Below are positions 1 to 9,121 of a stretch of DNA of 64,000 nt, piece by piece; position 1 is the first letter of the stretch; each line of letters opens with the position of its first letter. The translations under genes were made by a program, and so were the position numbers. The notes below the pieces were generated by a model that made no database searches, had not been told where the DNA came from, and was given only the letters and a program-made list of their open reading frames with translations. Source of the DNA: Micromonospora_G sp044901685. Lineage in GTDB: Bacteria; Actinomycetota; Actinomycetes; Mycobacteriales; Micromonosporaceae. The stretch lies in the NCBI RefSeq assembly GCF_044901685.1, contig NZ_JBJDPS010000026.1, forward strand, positions 1-64,000. Reading direction: 5' to 3'.

Positions 1-135
1 GGCGAGGGCGATGGAGAGGGCGTGGACGTGGCGGCCGAGTCCGCCGACGAGGACGGGTGGGTATTCCCAGGAGAGCATCAGAATCCGCTGCCGGCGGGCG
101 GTCCGGATGTCTATTACCTCGGCGTTCGGCGACAT
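1..135 (-). CDS. GT4-family glycosyltransferase, N-terminal fragment
   Basis: Only the first 45 codons lie in the window; the gene continues past position 1. Reading the minus strand from the ATG at 133-135 gives a protein beginning MSPNAEVIDIRTARR, followed by LMLSWEYPPVLVGGLGRHV. That second motif is the nucleotide-sugar-binding N terminus of GT4 glycogen/starch-synthase-like glycosyltransferases. A GGAGG lies about 10 bases upstream of the ATG, which supports this start. The gene is downstream of, and on the same strand as, the debranching-type glucosidase, and the pairing fits alpha-glucan metabolism. The 279 bases between the two genes hold no convincing ORF. Donor and acceptor cannot be judged from the fragment. 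Confidence 0.8.
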   Translation of the reverse strand, partial: MSPNAEVIDIRTARRQRILMLSWEYPPVLVGGLGRHVHALSIALA

Positions 136-414
136 GGTCCGGCCCTCCAGGTCAGTTCGGGGCATGCGCGGGTAGACACCTGGGTGGGTGTCGTGACACG
201 TCTGCGGGTTGTGGCCAATCCTGCCGGTACCGAAATAACCAGCGAAGACATGGTCGTTGCGGTCATGTAACGGGCATCGGTCAGTTTTGTCCAGACCCGA
301 TCGACGTTTTGTCGAACGAATCGAAATATGCGCATGGACTCCGTGGAAGATGCGCGTCGAACGGGTTGAGTGGACGTGTCGGCGGTGTGAATACGGTACG
401 GACCCGACCTGGAA

Positions 415-2349
415 TCAGCCGCGACGGACGCGCAGCACCTCTGCCACGGACCACGCCTGGAACGGACACCCGGTGGCCCTGTGCGGTGGGAGCCCGTCCG
501 CCGTCTCGCTTACCGAGCCTAGGCCAAATTCGGGCAAATGAGAATCTATGCCGATCAACATTTCATCTGTCGACAATCCCGCCCGCCGGCAGGCGTCCAG
601 GTAGGGGCCGATCAGCCAGGGCCAGACCGTGCCCTGGTGGTACGCCCCGTCCCGCTCGGCCGGTCCGCCCCGGTGCCGGCCGAGGAAGCCCGGACTGTCC
701 GGGGCCAGACTGCGCAGGCCGAGCGAGGTGAGCAGCGACGCCCCGAGCAGCCGCAGTACGGCCGGGTCCGGCTCCAGTGGCGCGTACGGCAGCGACCAGG
801 CGAGGAGCTGGTTGGGGCGGAGCAGGTCGTCGTCGTGCAGGGTGGCTCCGCCGAGCGGATAGGTCGGCGCCGGTGCGTCGACCACGTCGTAGAGCCAGCC
901 GGCCGGGCTGGGGAACCGGTCCCGGAACGAGGTGAGGGCCCGCCGGTGCGCCTGGGTCGCGGCGCCGGCATCGGCTTCGAGCAGGTCGGCGATGGCGCCG
1001 ACGGCGGCCAGCCCGTTGACCCAGAGGGCGTTGACCTCAACCGGCTTGCCCGCCCTGGGGGTGACCGGGATGCCGTACACCCGGGCGTCCATCCAGGTCA
1101 GCGCCTCCCCGGCGGTGCCCTGAACGAGCAGTCCGTCGTCCGGGTCGGCGTGGATGCCGAACCGGGTGCCGGCGAGGTGGCCGTCGACGACCGCGCGCAG
1201 CGCCGGCAGCAGCTCGGCGGCAAGGTCGGTGTCCGAGGTCAGCTCGACGTGACGGGCCACCGCGTGCAGGAACCAGAGGGTGGCGTCGGCGGTGTTGTAC
1301 TCGACCCGGCCGGTGTCGGCGGTGTTCGCCAGCATGCCCTCGGAGAGCGTGGCCGCGTACGCCCGCAGCAGCTCGCGTCCCTCGTCGGCCCGCCCGGTGT
1401 GCAGGAACAGCCCCTCGTACGCGGTCATCGTGTCCCGGGACCAGGCACCGAACCACGGGTAGCCGGCGACCACGTCCGGGCCGGTGGCGGTCCGCACCAC
1501 AAACGCGTCGGCGGCCAGGGCGAGGGTCGCCTCGACCGGGCTGGCCGGTTTTGCCGCCGCCACCACCTCGCGGTTGCGACGGCGGGCCTCGGCGACGATC
1601 TCGGTGGCCGGTGGCGGCTCCTCGGCCAGGTCCTCGGCCCAGGCGAGCACCGAGACGGTGTCACCGGGACCGGTCAGTTCACCGCCGAAGGTGCCGGCGT
1701 GCCAGAGGTCCTCGGTCGGCTGCAACCCCCGGGCGGCCTCCTCGCGGTGGTGCACCCCGAACCACCACTGTCCGGCGGGGCTCCAACCCGGCCCGGACAG
1801 CCGGTACGCCCCCTCCACCACGGCGCCGTCGGCGACCTGCTCGACCCGGGGCGCCGGTCCGTCGGCCCGCCGCTCGGCGTGCGCGTCGCGCCAGGTGCAG
1901 GCGGCGGCGAGGGTCAGCCGGACCGGGCCGCCGGAGATCAGCCGGTGCACCACCGCGACGCAGGACCGGCCGTACGTCATGGCCAGCTCGCGTTCGATCA
2001 CCAGCTCGCCAATCCGCCAACGCCAGCGGGGCAGCCCGTCGACCAGCTCGAAGCGTTCCAGCAGCTCGAAGCCGCGCGGATCGACCACGCCGGAGCGCCA
2101 CTCGTGGGTGGCCAGCCGGACCTGGGCGCCCGACGGCAGGGTGACCGCCGCGTCGAGGCTGGCCAGGCCGAGCCTGCGGGTGGCCGGTGTCTCCCCGGCG
2201 ACGACCAGCAGCCCGTGGTAACGCCGGGTACGCAGTCCGCTGACCGTGCCCATCGCGTATCCGCCCCGGCCGTCCGGAACCAGCCACTCCCGGCTGGCAC
2301 CCGCACTGAGCTGGCCACACACCTGCGGACCGAAGCCGATCTCGATCAA
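415..2349 (-). CDS. Glycogen debranching enzyme-like amylo-alpha-1,6-glucosidase
   Basis: A predicted cytoplasmic enzyme that hydrolyses alpha-1,6 branch stubs of glycogen-like glucans (GH133-type family). The N-terminal domain contains REWLVPDGRGGYAMGTVSG, the signature of archaeal/bacterial debranching enzymes. The C-terminal (alpha/alpha)6 barrel carries YPWFGAWSRDTM, VEYNTADATLWF and GTVWPWLIGPYLDA, which hold the family's acidic active-site residues. The start is set at the TTG at 2347-2349 because GGAGGA sits just before it and the protein then begins MIEIGFGPQVCG. The frame stays open up to a TTG at 2401-2403, which would overlap the divergent gene. The length (about 644 residues) is normal. 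It is divergent from the GH63-like gene and upstream of the GT4 gene. Confidence 0.88.
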   Translation of the reverse strand: MIEIGFGPQVCGQLSAGASREWLVPDGRGGYAMGTVSGLRTRRYHGLLVVAGETPATRRLGLASLDAAVTLPSGAQVRLATHEWRSGVVDPRGFELLERFELVDGLPRWRWRIGELVIERELAMTYGRSCVAVVHRLISGGPVRLTLAAACTWRDAHAERRADGPAPRVEQVADGAVVEGAYRLSGPGWSPAGQWWFGVHHREEAARGLQPTEDLWHAGTFGGELTGPGDTVSVLAWAEDLAEEPPPATEIVAEARRRNREVVAAAKPASPVEATLALAADAFVVRTATGPDVVAGYPWFGAWSRDTMTAYEGLFLHTGRADEGRELLRAYAATLSEGMLANTADTGRVEYNTADATLWFLHAVARHVELTSDTDLAAELLPALRAVVDGHLAGTRFGIHADPDDGLLVQGTAGEALTWMDARVYGIPVTPRAGKPVEVNALWVNGLAAVGAIADLLEADAGAATQAHRRALTSFRDRFPSPAGWLYDVVDAPAPTYPLGGATLHDDDLLRPNQLLAWSLPYAPLEPDPAVLRLLGASLLTSLGLRSLAPDSPGFLGRHRGGPAERDGAYHQGTVWPWLIGPYLDACRRAGLSTDEMLIGIDSHLPEFGLGSVSETADGLPPHRATGCPFQAWSVAEVLRVRRG

Positions 2350-2402
2350 CTTTCCTCCCGAGAGACGCCCCACGAGGGTGTCTGTAACACGCCCCAGGAA
2401 CA

Positions 2403-5126
2403 ATGACGAGTGTGGTCAAGTTCGTACGAGGGATCTTCCGTCGGAAGATCGAGAACGCGGAGGTGATCAGCGACGTGCCGGCCGCCGCAGAACCGGGCAT
2501 CGACGCGGAGCGGACCCGGTTGGCCCAGGCCGACTCGGGCGAGCAGGCCTGGCGACAATGGGGTCCCTATCTGTCGGAGCGGGCCTGGGGGACGGTCCGC
2601 GAGGACTACAGCGAACACGGTACGGCCTGGGACTACTTCCCGCATGATCATGCGCGCTCCCGTGCCTACCGGTGGAACGAGGACGGCATGGCCGGCGTCT
2701 GCGACGACCGGCAGACGTTCTGCTTCGCCCTCGCACTCTGGAACGGCGCCGATCCTATCCTCAAAGAGCGCATGTTCGGGCTCGGCAGCGACGGCGGAAA
2801 CCACGGCGAGGACGTCAAGGAGTACTGGTGGTACCAGGACTCGACGCCGACCCACTCGTACATGCGCTGGCGCTACCACTACCCGCAGGCCCGTTACCCG
2901 TACGACGACCTGGTCTCGGTCAACGGGTTGCGGGGCCGGGACGAGACCGAGTACGAACTGGTCGACACCGGGATCTTCGACGACGACCGCTACTGGGCGG
3001 TGACGGTCGACTACGCCAAGGCGTCGCCGACCGACATCTGCGTGTTGATCACCGTGGCGAACCGGGGCGACCAGGAGGCCCGGCTGCACGTCCTGCCCAC
3101 CCTCTGGTTCCGCAACACATGGTCCTGGGGGCTGCCCGGGCGCGACGCGGTGCCCACCATCACCGGCGCCGACGCCCGGCTGGTCGGCCGGCACAACATC
3201 CTCGGTCAGCTCGTGCTCGCCGGTGACGGCCAGCCGACCCCACTGCTCTGCGACAACGAGACCAACGCCGAACGGCTCTGGGACCTGCCCGGCCGTAGCC
3301 GCTACCCGAAGGACGGGATCAACGACCACGTGGTCGCCGGCGCCGACACGGTCAACCCGGCCGGCGAGGGGACCAAGGGGGCGCTGCACTACGTGCTCGA
3401 CGTGCCGGCGGGACAGCAGGCGGAGATCCGGCTGCGGCTCACCCTGACCGCCCCGCCGCCGAGCACCGCCCCGGCCCCGGGACTCGACCTCGGCGCCGAC
3501 TTCGACACCACCCTGGCCGACCGTCGGGCCGAGGCGGACGCGTTCTTCGCCCGGGTTATCCCGGACACCGTCGGGCCGCACGAGGCGGAGGTCGCCCGAC
3601 AGGCCATCGCCGGGCTGATGTGGGGCAAGCAGTTCTACCACTTCGACGTACAGCAGTGGCTCGACGGCGACCCGGCCTCCCCGCCACCGCCGCCCGGTCG
3701 CCGCCATGGGCGCAACAGCGCCTGGTGGCACATGAACAGCTTCGACGTCATCTCCATGCCCGACCCCTGGGAATACCCCTGGTACGCGGCCTGGGACCTG
3801 GCCTTCCACTGCGTCACCATCGCCCGGGTCGACCCGGGCTTCGCCAAGGCCCAGCTCGTCCTGCTGCTGCGGGAGTGGTACCTGCACCCCAACGGGCAGA
3901 TCCCGGCGTACGAGTGGGCCTTCGCCGACGTGAACCCGCCGGTGCACGCCTGGGCCGCGCTGCGGGTGTTCGAGATCGACGGCGGGCGCGACCACGACTT
4001 CCTCGCCCGGGTCATGCACAAGCTGCTGCTGAACTTCACCTGGTGGGTCAACCGCAAGGACGTCAACGGCAACAACGTGTTCGAGGGCGGCTTCCTCGGG
4101 CTGGACAACGTCGGGCCGTTCGACCGCTCGGCCGCGTTGCCGGTGGCCGGGGTGCTGGAGCAGTCCGACGGCACCGGCTGGATGGCCATGTACGCCCTGA
4201 ACCTGCTCGACATGGCGCTCGCGTTGGCCCAGCACGATCCCACGTACGCGGACATCGCCACCAAGTTCTTCGAGCACTTCGCGTACATCGCCGGGGCGGC
4301 GTACAAGCAGGGGCTCTGGGACGACGAGGACTCGTTCTTCTACGACCAGCTCCGCCTCCCCGACGGCAGCAAGGTCCCGCTCAAGGTCCGCTCGGTGGTC
4401 GGCCTGCTGCCGCTGGCGGCCACCACCCGGCTCAGCGCGAAGACCCTGCACCGGTTGCCGGAACTGGCCGCCCGGCTGCGCTGGTTCCTCACCCACAAAC
4501 CGGAGTACGCCGACGTGCTCGGTGCCCGCCGGTTGGCCCCGGACGGGCGCCAGCAGCGGCTGCTCTCCATGGTCGGCCCGGACCAGGTGGTGCGGCTGCT
4601 CGCCCGGATGCTCGACGAGGAGGAGTTCCTCTCCCCGTACGGCCTGCGCACGCTCTCCCGCCAGCACCTCGACAAACCGTTCACGGTCTCGCTCGGCGGG
4701 CAGGACTTCACCGTCGGCTACGAGCCGGCGGAGTCGACCAGCGGGCTGTTCGGCGGCAACTCGAACTGGCGTGGCCCGATCTGGATGCCGACCAACTTCC
4801 TGCTGATCCACGCGCTGCGCGACTACGCGGCCTTCTTCGGTGACGACCTGTTGATCGAGTATCCGACCCGGTCCGGGGTGAAACGCACCCTCGCGGAGAT
4901 CGCCGACGACCTCTCCAACCGGCTGATCTCGTTGTTCGTACCGGACGGGTGGGGGCGGCGGCCGATCTACGGTGCCTGCGACCTGTTCCAGCGCCACCCC
5001 GACTGGAAGGACCTGATCGCCTTCCCGGAGTACTTCCACGGTGACAACGGCGCCGGCCTGGGCGCCTGGCACCAGGCCGGCTGGACCGCCCTGGTAGCCG
5101 ACCTCATCCTCACCACCCGCCGGTAA
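2403..5126 (+). CDS. GH63-like (MGH1-type) glycoside hydrolase
   Basis: A 907-residue predicted cytoplasmic glycosidase related to the mannosyl-oligosaccharide glucosidase (GH63) clan, with an (alpha/alpha)6 barrel. Visible signatures are WGTVREDYSEHGTAWDYFPH near residue 60, EDVKEYWWYQDSTPTHSYMR near 140, the catalytic-barrel segment MNSFDVISMPDPWEYPWYAA near 445, and GGNSNWRGPIWMPTNFLL near 785. No signal peptide is visible. The ATG at 2403 has an AGGA four bases upstream. The first 35 or so residues (Lys/Arg-rich, then acidic) are outside the conserved part, so a later start is possible. Only 53 bases separate it from the debranching gene, so the two promoters must sit back to back. The true substrate (sucrose, mannosylglycerate or alpha-glucan) is unknown. 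Confidence 0.82.
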   Translation: MTSVVKFVRGIFRRKIENAEVISDVPAAAEPGIDAERTRLAQADSGEQAWRQWGPYLSERAWGTVREDYSEHGTAWDYFPHDHARSRAYRWNEDGMAGVCDDRQTFCFALALWNGADPILKERMFGLGSDGGNHGEDVKEYWWYQDSTPTHSYMRWRYHYPQARYPYDDLVSVNGLRGRDETEYELVDTGIFDDDRYWAVTVDYAKASPTDICVLITVANRGDQEARLHVLPTLWFRNTWSWGLPGRDAVPTITGADARLVGRHNILGQLVLAGDGQPTPLLCDNETNAERLWDLPGRSRYPKDGINDHVVAGADTVNPAGEGTKGALHYVLDVPAGQQAEIRLRLTLTAPPPSTAPAPGLDLGADFDTTLADRRAEADAFFARVIPDTVGPHEAEVARQAIAGLMWGKQFYHFDVQQWLDGDPASPPPPPGRRHGRNSAWWHMNSFDVISMPDPWEYPWYAAWDLAFHCVTIARVDPGFAKAQLVLLLREWYLHPNGQIPAYEWAFADVNPPVHAWAALRVFEIDGGRDHDFLARVMHKLLLNFTWWVNRKDVNGNNVFEGGFLGLDNVGPFDRSAALPVAGVLEQSDGTGWMAMYALNLLDMALALAQHDPTYADIATKFFEHFAYIAGAAYKQGLWDDEDSFFYDQLRLPDGSKVPLKVRSVVGLLPLAATTRLSAKTLHRLPELAARLRWFLTHKPEYADVLGARRLAPDGRQQRLLSMVGPDQVVRLLARMLDEEEFLSPYGLRTLSRQHLDKPFTVSLGGQDFTVGYEPAESTSGLFGGNSNWRGPIWMPTNFLLIHALRDYAAFFGDDLLIEYPTRSGVKRTLAEIADDLSNRLISLFVPDGWGRRPIYGACDLFQRHPDWKDLIAFPEYFHGDNGAGLGAWHQAGWTALVADLILTTRR

Positions 5127-5173
5127 GGAAGGGCCCCTTGTTATCGCTTTTTGTATAACAAGGGGCCCTTCCT
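5126..5173. repeat. Perfect long palindrome after the GH63-like gene (terminator or dispersed repeat)
   Basis: A left arm GGAAGGGCCCCTTGTTAT (5127-5144) and its exact reverse complement (5155-5172) surround a T-rich 10-base loop. One more A-T pair extends the stem to 19 bp. It starts on the last base of the GH63-like stop codon. It can act as a bidirectional terminator between that gene and the region before the molybdenum dehydrogenase. The AT pairs at the loop end and the lack of a U-run differ from ordinary terminators. Its form suggests a mobile palindromic repeat; no second copy was seen in this window. Confidence 0.8.
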
Positions 5174-5321
5174 AACCGGTGGGGAGGACGACCGGTCGGC
5201 GCACGTGCTTGCCTGATCGCCCGTTTTGGCTGCTGGCGCGGTGCGGCACGGTAAGTTCTCCGGCAGGGCGCCCCTCGTCCGTGAGCCTCGAACACACCGA
5301 GCGCGCGGGGAGGTCGTATCC

Positions 5322-5852
5322 ATGGCAGCCGGAGAACCGCCGGATGTCGACGTGACGTTGCGGGTCAACGGGCAGGTACGGCGGCTGCGGCTGGAGAGCC
5401 GGGTGACCCTGCTCGACACGCTGCGCGAACAGCTCGCTCTCACCGGCACGAAGAAGGGCTGCGACCAGGGCGCCTGCGGCGCGTGCACGGTGCTGCTCGA
5501 CGGCCGGTCGGTGCTCTCCTGCCTGGTGTTGGCGGCCCAGTGCGACGACCGGGAGGTGACCACCGTCGAGGGCCTGGCCTCCGACGGCCGCCTGCACCCG
5601 GTCCAGGAGGCGTTTGTCCGGCACGACGGGTTCCAGTGCGGGTACTGCACCCCGGGACAGATTATGTCGGCGGTCGCGCTGCTCGCCGCCGGTCGACCCG
5701 GCTCCGACGACGAGATCCGCGAGCTGATGAGTGGCAACCTGTGCCGCTGCGGCGCGTACCCGAACATCGTCGCGGCCATTCGCGACGCTGCTGGCATTCG
5801 CGACGCTGCTGGCATTCGCGACGCTGCCGGCATCGGCGGTGGGTCGCGATGA
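5322..5852 (+). CDS. Molybdenum aldehyde/xanthine dehydrogenase, 2Fe-2S subunit
   Basis: Iron-sulfur subunit (176 residues) of a xanthine-oxidase-family hydroxylase. It passes electrons between the Mo cofactor and FAD. The plant-type 2Fe-2S site is KKGCDQGACGACTVLLDG followed by a Cys at VLSC. The second 2Fe-2S site is QCGYCTPGQ with SGNLCRCGAYPN. The ATG at 5322 is chosen because GGGGAGG stands 8 bases upstream; longer in-frame extensions lack homologous sequence. No Tat signal is visible, unlike E. coli PaoA, so a cytoplasmic location is inferred. The C terminus ends in three copies of IRDAAG encoded by an 18-bp tandem repeat. The stop overlaps the next start (ATGA), so translation is probably coupled. 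Confidence 0.92.
   Translation: MAAGEPPDVDVTLRVNGQVRRLRLESRVTLLDTLREQLALTGTKKGCDQGACGACTVLLDGRSVLSCLVLAAQCDDREVTTVEGLASDGRLHPVQEAFVRHDGFQCGYCTPGQIMSAVALLAAGRPGSDDEIRELMSGNLCRCGAYPNIVAAIRDAAGIRDAAGIRDAAGIGGGSR
5778..5831 (+). repeat. 18-bp tandem repeat, three copies, in-frame at gene 3' end
   Basis: Units 5778-5795, 5796-5813 and 5814-5831 read ATTCGCGACGCTGCTGGC; the third has one C for T. Each encodes IRDAAG beyond the conserved fold of the 2Fe-2S subunit. The repeat length is a multiple of three, so copy-number change keeps the downstream stop/start overlap in frame. Confidence 0.9.
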
Positions 5853-6841
5853 CGGCCTTCGAGTACGTCCGACCGGACGACGTCGCCGGGGCGGTGACCA
5901 TGGTCAGCGCCGACCCGGCGGCCGCCTACCTGGCCGGCGGCACCACCCAGCTCGACCTGCTGCTCAAGGACGGGGTGGTCCGCTCGGACCGGCTGGTCGA
6001 CATCGGCCGGCTACCGCTGCGCGGCATCACCCCCGGCGACGAGAGCCTGCGGGTCGGCGCGTTGACCACCATGGAGGAGATGGCCGCCGACCCACTGGTG
6101 GCCCGGCGGCTGCCGTTCGTCCGGGAGGCGCTGCTCGCCGGTGCCTCGCCGCAACTGCGCAACATGGCGACGATCGGCGGCAACCTGCTGCAACGTACCC
6201 GGTGCCGGTATTTTCGGGACCCGGCGGTGGCGGCGTGCAACAAGCGCTCCCCGGGCTCGGGCTGCGCGGCGGTGAGCGGGCTGGCCCGGATGCACGCGAT
6301 CCTCGGAGCCAGCCCGAACTGCATCGCTTTGCATGCCTCCGACCTCTGCGTACCGCTCGTCGCCCTCGACACCGACGTGCACGTCCGGGGGACCGACGGT
6401 CGGCGCGACGTGCCGTTGACCGAGTTCTACCTGCCGTCCGGCGACCGGCCCGAGGTCGAGCACGTGCTCGCACACGGTGAGCTGATCACCCACGTGGAGG
6501 TGCCGCTGCTACCGGCCGGTGCCCGGTCGGGCTACCTGAAGGTGCGCGACCGCTCCTCGTACGAGTTCGCCCTCACCTCGGCGGCGGCCGCGCTGAGGAT
6601 CGAGGAGGGCACGATCGTCTGGGCGAGACTGGCCCTCGGCGGGGTGGCGACGATTCCCTGGCGGGCCCGCGAGGCCGAGACGGTCCTCACCGGGGCACCC
6701 GCGACCAGGGAGACGTTCCGGGCCGCGGCGGAGGCGGCGATCCGCGACCCGTTCACCGTGCCCGGCACCGCCTTCAAGGTCGAACTGGCCAAACGTACGA
6801 TCGTCCGGGTCCTGCGTGACGTCTCCGGGACGCCCCGATGA
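5849..6841 (+). CDS. Molybdenum dehydrogenase, FAD-binding subunit (PaoB/YagS-like)
   Basis: FAD subunit (330 residues) of the same hydroxylase. The flavin-binding N-terminal domain shows YLAGGTTQLDLLLKDG and MATIGGNLLQRTRC. Cysteines in RTRCRYFRDPAVAACNKRSP and GSGCAA match the extra 4Fe-4S cluster region of the PaoB/YagS branch. The C terminus is the CO-dehydrogenase flavoprotein domain (KVRDRSSYEFALTSAAAALR). The start ATG overlaps the previous stop and its own stop overlaps the next ATG, so all three subunits form one translationally coupled operon. The 4Fe-4S reading rests on the Cys pattern and family knowledge. Confidence 0.92.
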   Translation: MTAFEYVRPDDVAGAVTMVSADPAAAYLAGGTTQLDLLLKDGVVRSDRLVDIGRLPLRGITPGDESLRVGALTTMEEMAADPLVARRLPFVREALLAGASPQLRNMATIGGNLLQRTRCRYFRDPAVAACNKRSPGSGCAAVSGLARMHAILGASPNCIALHASDLCVPLVALDTDVHVRGTDGRRDVPLTEFYLPSGDRPEVEHVLAHGELITHVEVPLLPAGARSGYLKVRDRSSYEFALTSAAAALRIEEGTIVWARLALGGVATIPWRAREAETVLTGAPATRETFRAAAEAAIRDPFTVPGTAFKVELAKRTIVRVLRDVSGTPR

Positions 6842-9045
6842 GTCCGCTGACCGTCGACCCGCCCCTGCTCGGTGACCCGGTCGACCGGGTCGACGGGCCG
6901 CTCAAGGTGACCGGTGCCGCCCCGTACCCGTCGGACGTCAGCTATCCCGGACTGGTGCACGCCGCGCTGGTCCAGTCGACCGTCGGGGCCGGCACGATCA
7001 GCCGGATCGACGCCGCCGGGGCCCGGGAGGCGCCGGGGGTCCTGACGGTGATCACGTACGAGAACACGCCGCCGCTCGCGGACGCGCCGGTGACCAGACT
7101 CGGCCCCTCACCCCGCTTCCCGCTCAGGGACAACCGGATCGTGCACTACGGGCAGCACGTGGCGATCGTGGTGGCGGTGACGGTCGAGCAGGCCGTGGCG
7201 GCGGCCCGGCTGGTACGGGTGGAGTACGACCCCACGCCGCCACTGGTCGGTGTCACCGACCCCGACGCCCCGGTCGAACCGAACGCGGGCGGGTTGGACT
7301 CGGACCGGGGCGACGTCGACGCCGCGCTGGCCGGCGCCGAGGTGACCTACGACGAGCGGTTCTCGGTCGCGCCCGAGACCAACAATCCGCTCGGGTTGTT
7401 CGCCACCGTGGCCCGGTGGGAGGGCGATCGGCTGGTCGTACACGAGTCGACCCAGTGGCCGGTGATGGTCCGCCAGTGCCTGGCGACCGTGTTCGGCGTG
7501 CCCGAGCAGGACGTACGGGTGCTCGTGCCGTTCATCGGCGGCGGCTTCGGCGCCGGTCTGCGCCTGCCGCCGCACACGATCCTGACCGCACTGGCCGCCC
7601 GGGTGCTCGACCGCCCGGTCAAGCTGGTGTTGACCCGGCCGCAGATGTTCAGCTCCATCGGTCACCGCCCCGAGACGGAGCAACGGCTACGGCTCGGCGC
7701 CACCCGGGACGGCAAACTGGTCGCCATCGCGCACGAGGCCACCACCGCGGTCGGGATCGAGGAGGAGAACTTCGAACCCGTCACCATGTCCACCGCCAAC
7801 TCGTACGACTGCGCCAACGTCGTCACCCGCCAACGGCAGGTACGGCTGAACATCCCGAACCCGGGCTCGATGCGCGCGCCCGGCACCGCCCAGGGCAACT
7901 TCGCCATCGAGTCGGCGCTGGACGAGTTGGCGTACCAACTCCGGTGCGACCCGATCGCACTGCGGCTGCGCAACTACGCCGAGGTCCAACCGGCTTCCGG
8001 CCTGCTCTGGTCCAGCAAGGCGCTGCGGGACTGCTACCGGGTCGGCGCCGAGCGGTTCGGCTGGGCGGACCGCCAGCCCGAGGTCCGCTCCATGCGCGAC
8101 GGCGACTGGCTGATCGGGTACGGGATGGCCGGCGTCACCTTCGACTGGTACCAGGCGCCGTGCCAGGCGAGGATCTCGATCCGGCGGGACGGCACCGCGT
8201 ACGCCCGCAGCGCCGCGACCGACCTCGGCACCGGCACCTACACGGTCGCGACGCAGGTGACCGCGGACCTGCTCGGTCTCGACCTCGACCGGGTACGTTT
8301 CGACCTCGGCGACAGTGACCTGCCGCCCGCCCCGCAGGCCGGCGGATCCGGGCTGGCGATGTCGCTGGGCGCCGCCCTGCACGACGCCGCCGGCAACCTG
8401 CTGCGGGCGCTCGTGGGCCTGGTCACCGACGACGACGCCGCACCGCTGCGCGGGCGGCGCGCCGACGAGGTGACCATGGCGGACGGGCGGCTCCAACTCG
8501 TCGCCGACCCGTCGGTGGGCGAGACCTACACCGACATCCTGGACCGGCACGGACTGGCCGAGCTGACCGAGGACGGTCAGGTGACGCCGGACCCGTCGAA
8601 CTCGGCGATGGCACCGGGCGGCGCGTTCGCGGCCCGGTTCGCCGAGGTGAGGGTGGACGAGGAGCTGGGAATCGTACGCGTCTCCCGGCTGGTGACCGCG
8701 GTCGACGGTGGCCGCATCCTGAACCCGAAGACGGCGCGCAGTCAGATCCTCGGCGCGACCGTGATGGGCATCGGCATGGCGCTGCTCGAGCAGACCGAGT
8801 TCGACCCCGGGACCGGACGCGTCGCCAACGCCACCTTCGGCGACTACCTGATCCCGGTCAACGCCGACGTACCCGACCTCGACGTCGTCTTCGTGGGCGA
8901 GCCGGACCGGTTCAGCCCGATCGGGATCAAGGGGCTCGGGGAGGTCGGCGTGGTGGGCATCGGGGCGGCCATCGCCAACGCCGTCCACCACGCCACCGGC
9001 CGCCGGATCCGATCCCTGCCGATCACCGTCGAGGACCTGCTCTAG
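6838..9045 (+). CDS. Molybdenum dehydrogenase, molybdopterin-binding catalytic subunit (PaoC/YagR-like)
   Basis: Catalytic subunit (735 residues) that oxidises an aldehyde or N-heterocycle at the Mo centre. The order is an aldehyde oxidase a/b hammerhead domain (about 15-125) and then the Mo-cofactor domains. Recognisable sites are FIGGGFGAGLRLPPH, SMRAPGTAQGNFAIESALDE and the C-terminal IKGLGEVGVVGIGAAIANA, in which the Glu matches the family's catalytic base. No signal peptide is seen. No cofactor-maturation gene of the XdhC or MocA type is in the window. Substrate cannot be read from sequence; an aromatic-aldehyde-type role is the guess from PaoABC similarity. Confidence 0.92.
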   Translation: MSPLTVDPPLLGDPVDRVDGPLKVTGAAPYPSDVSYPGLVHAALVQSTVGAGTISRIDAAGAREAPGVLTVITYENTPPLADAPVTRLGPSPRFPLRDNRIVHYGQHVAIVVAVTVEQAVAAARLVRVEYDPTPPLVGVTDPDAPVEPNAGGLDSDRGDVDAALAGAEVTYDERFSVAPETNNPLGLFATVARWEGDRLVVHESTQWPVMVRQCLATVFGVPEQDVRVLVPFIGGGFGAGLRLPPHTILTALAARVLDRPVKLVLTRPQMFSSIGHRPETEQRLRLGATRDGKLVAIAHEATTAVGIEEENFEPVTMSTANSYDCANVVTRQRQVRLNIPNPGSMRAPGTAQGNFAIESALDELAYQLRCDPIALRLRNYAEVQPASGLLWSSKALRDCYRVGAERFGWADRQPEVRSMRDGDWLIGYGMAGVTFDWYQAPCQARISIRRDGTAYARSAATDLGTGTYTVATQVTADLLGLDLDRVRFDLGDSDLPPAPQAGGSGLAMSLGAALHDAAGNLLRALVGLVTDDDAAPLRGRRADEVTMADGRLQLVADPSVGETYTDILDRHGLAELTEDGQVTPDPSNSAMAPGGAFAARFAEVRVDEELGIVRVSRLVTAVDGGRILNPKTARSQILGATVMGIGMALLEQTEFDPGTGRVANATFGDYLIPVNADVPDLDVVFVGEPDRFSPIGIKGLGEVGVVGIGAAIANAVHHATGRRIRSLPITVEDLL

Positions 9046-9077
9046 CCGTTCGCGGCCGAGGTTCCCGACCCGTACGT

Positions 9078-9111
9078 CCCGCCGGCCCCGGCACCTGCGG
9101 GGGCCGGCGGG
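9078..9111. terminator. Convergent terminator between Mo dehydrogenase and bkdC
   Basis: CCCGCCGGCCCC (9078-9089) pairs perfectly with 9100-9111 around a 10-base loop. It lies between two convergent genes, 32 bases after one stop and 10 after the other, and can serve both. There is no U-run, as is usual in this GC range. Confidence 0.75.
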
Positions 9112-9121
9112 TCAGTTCCGG

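Noticed and set aside
2346..5072. 908-codon ORF antisense to the GH63-like gene
   Set aside because: Low-complexity Val/Gly/Arg/Pro composition and no domain; a GC-bias shadow of the real gene on the other strand. The same holds for long antisense frames over 538-2406, 16182-18026, 21725-24184 and 38955-40928.
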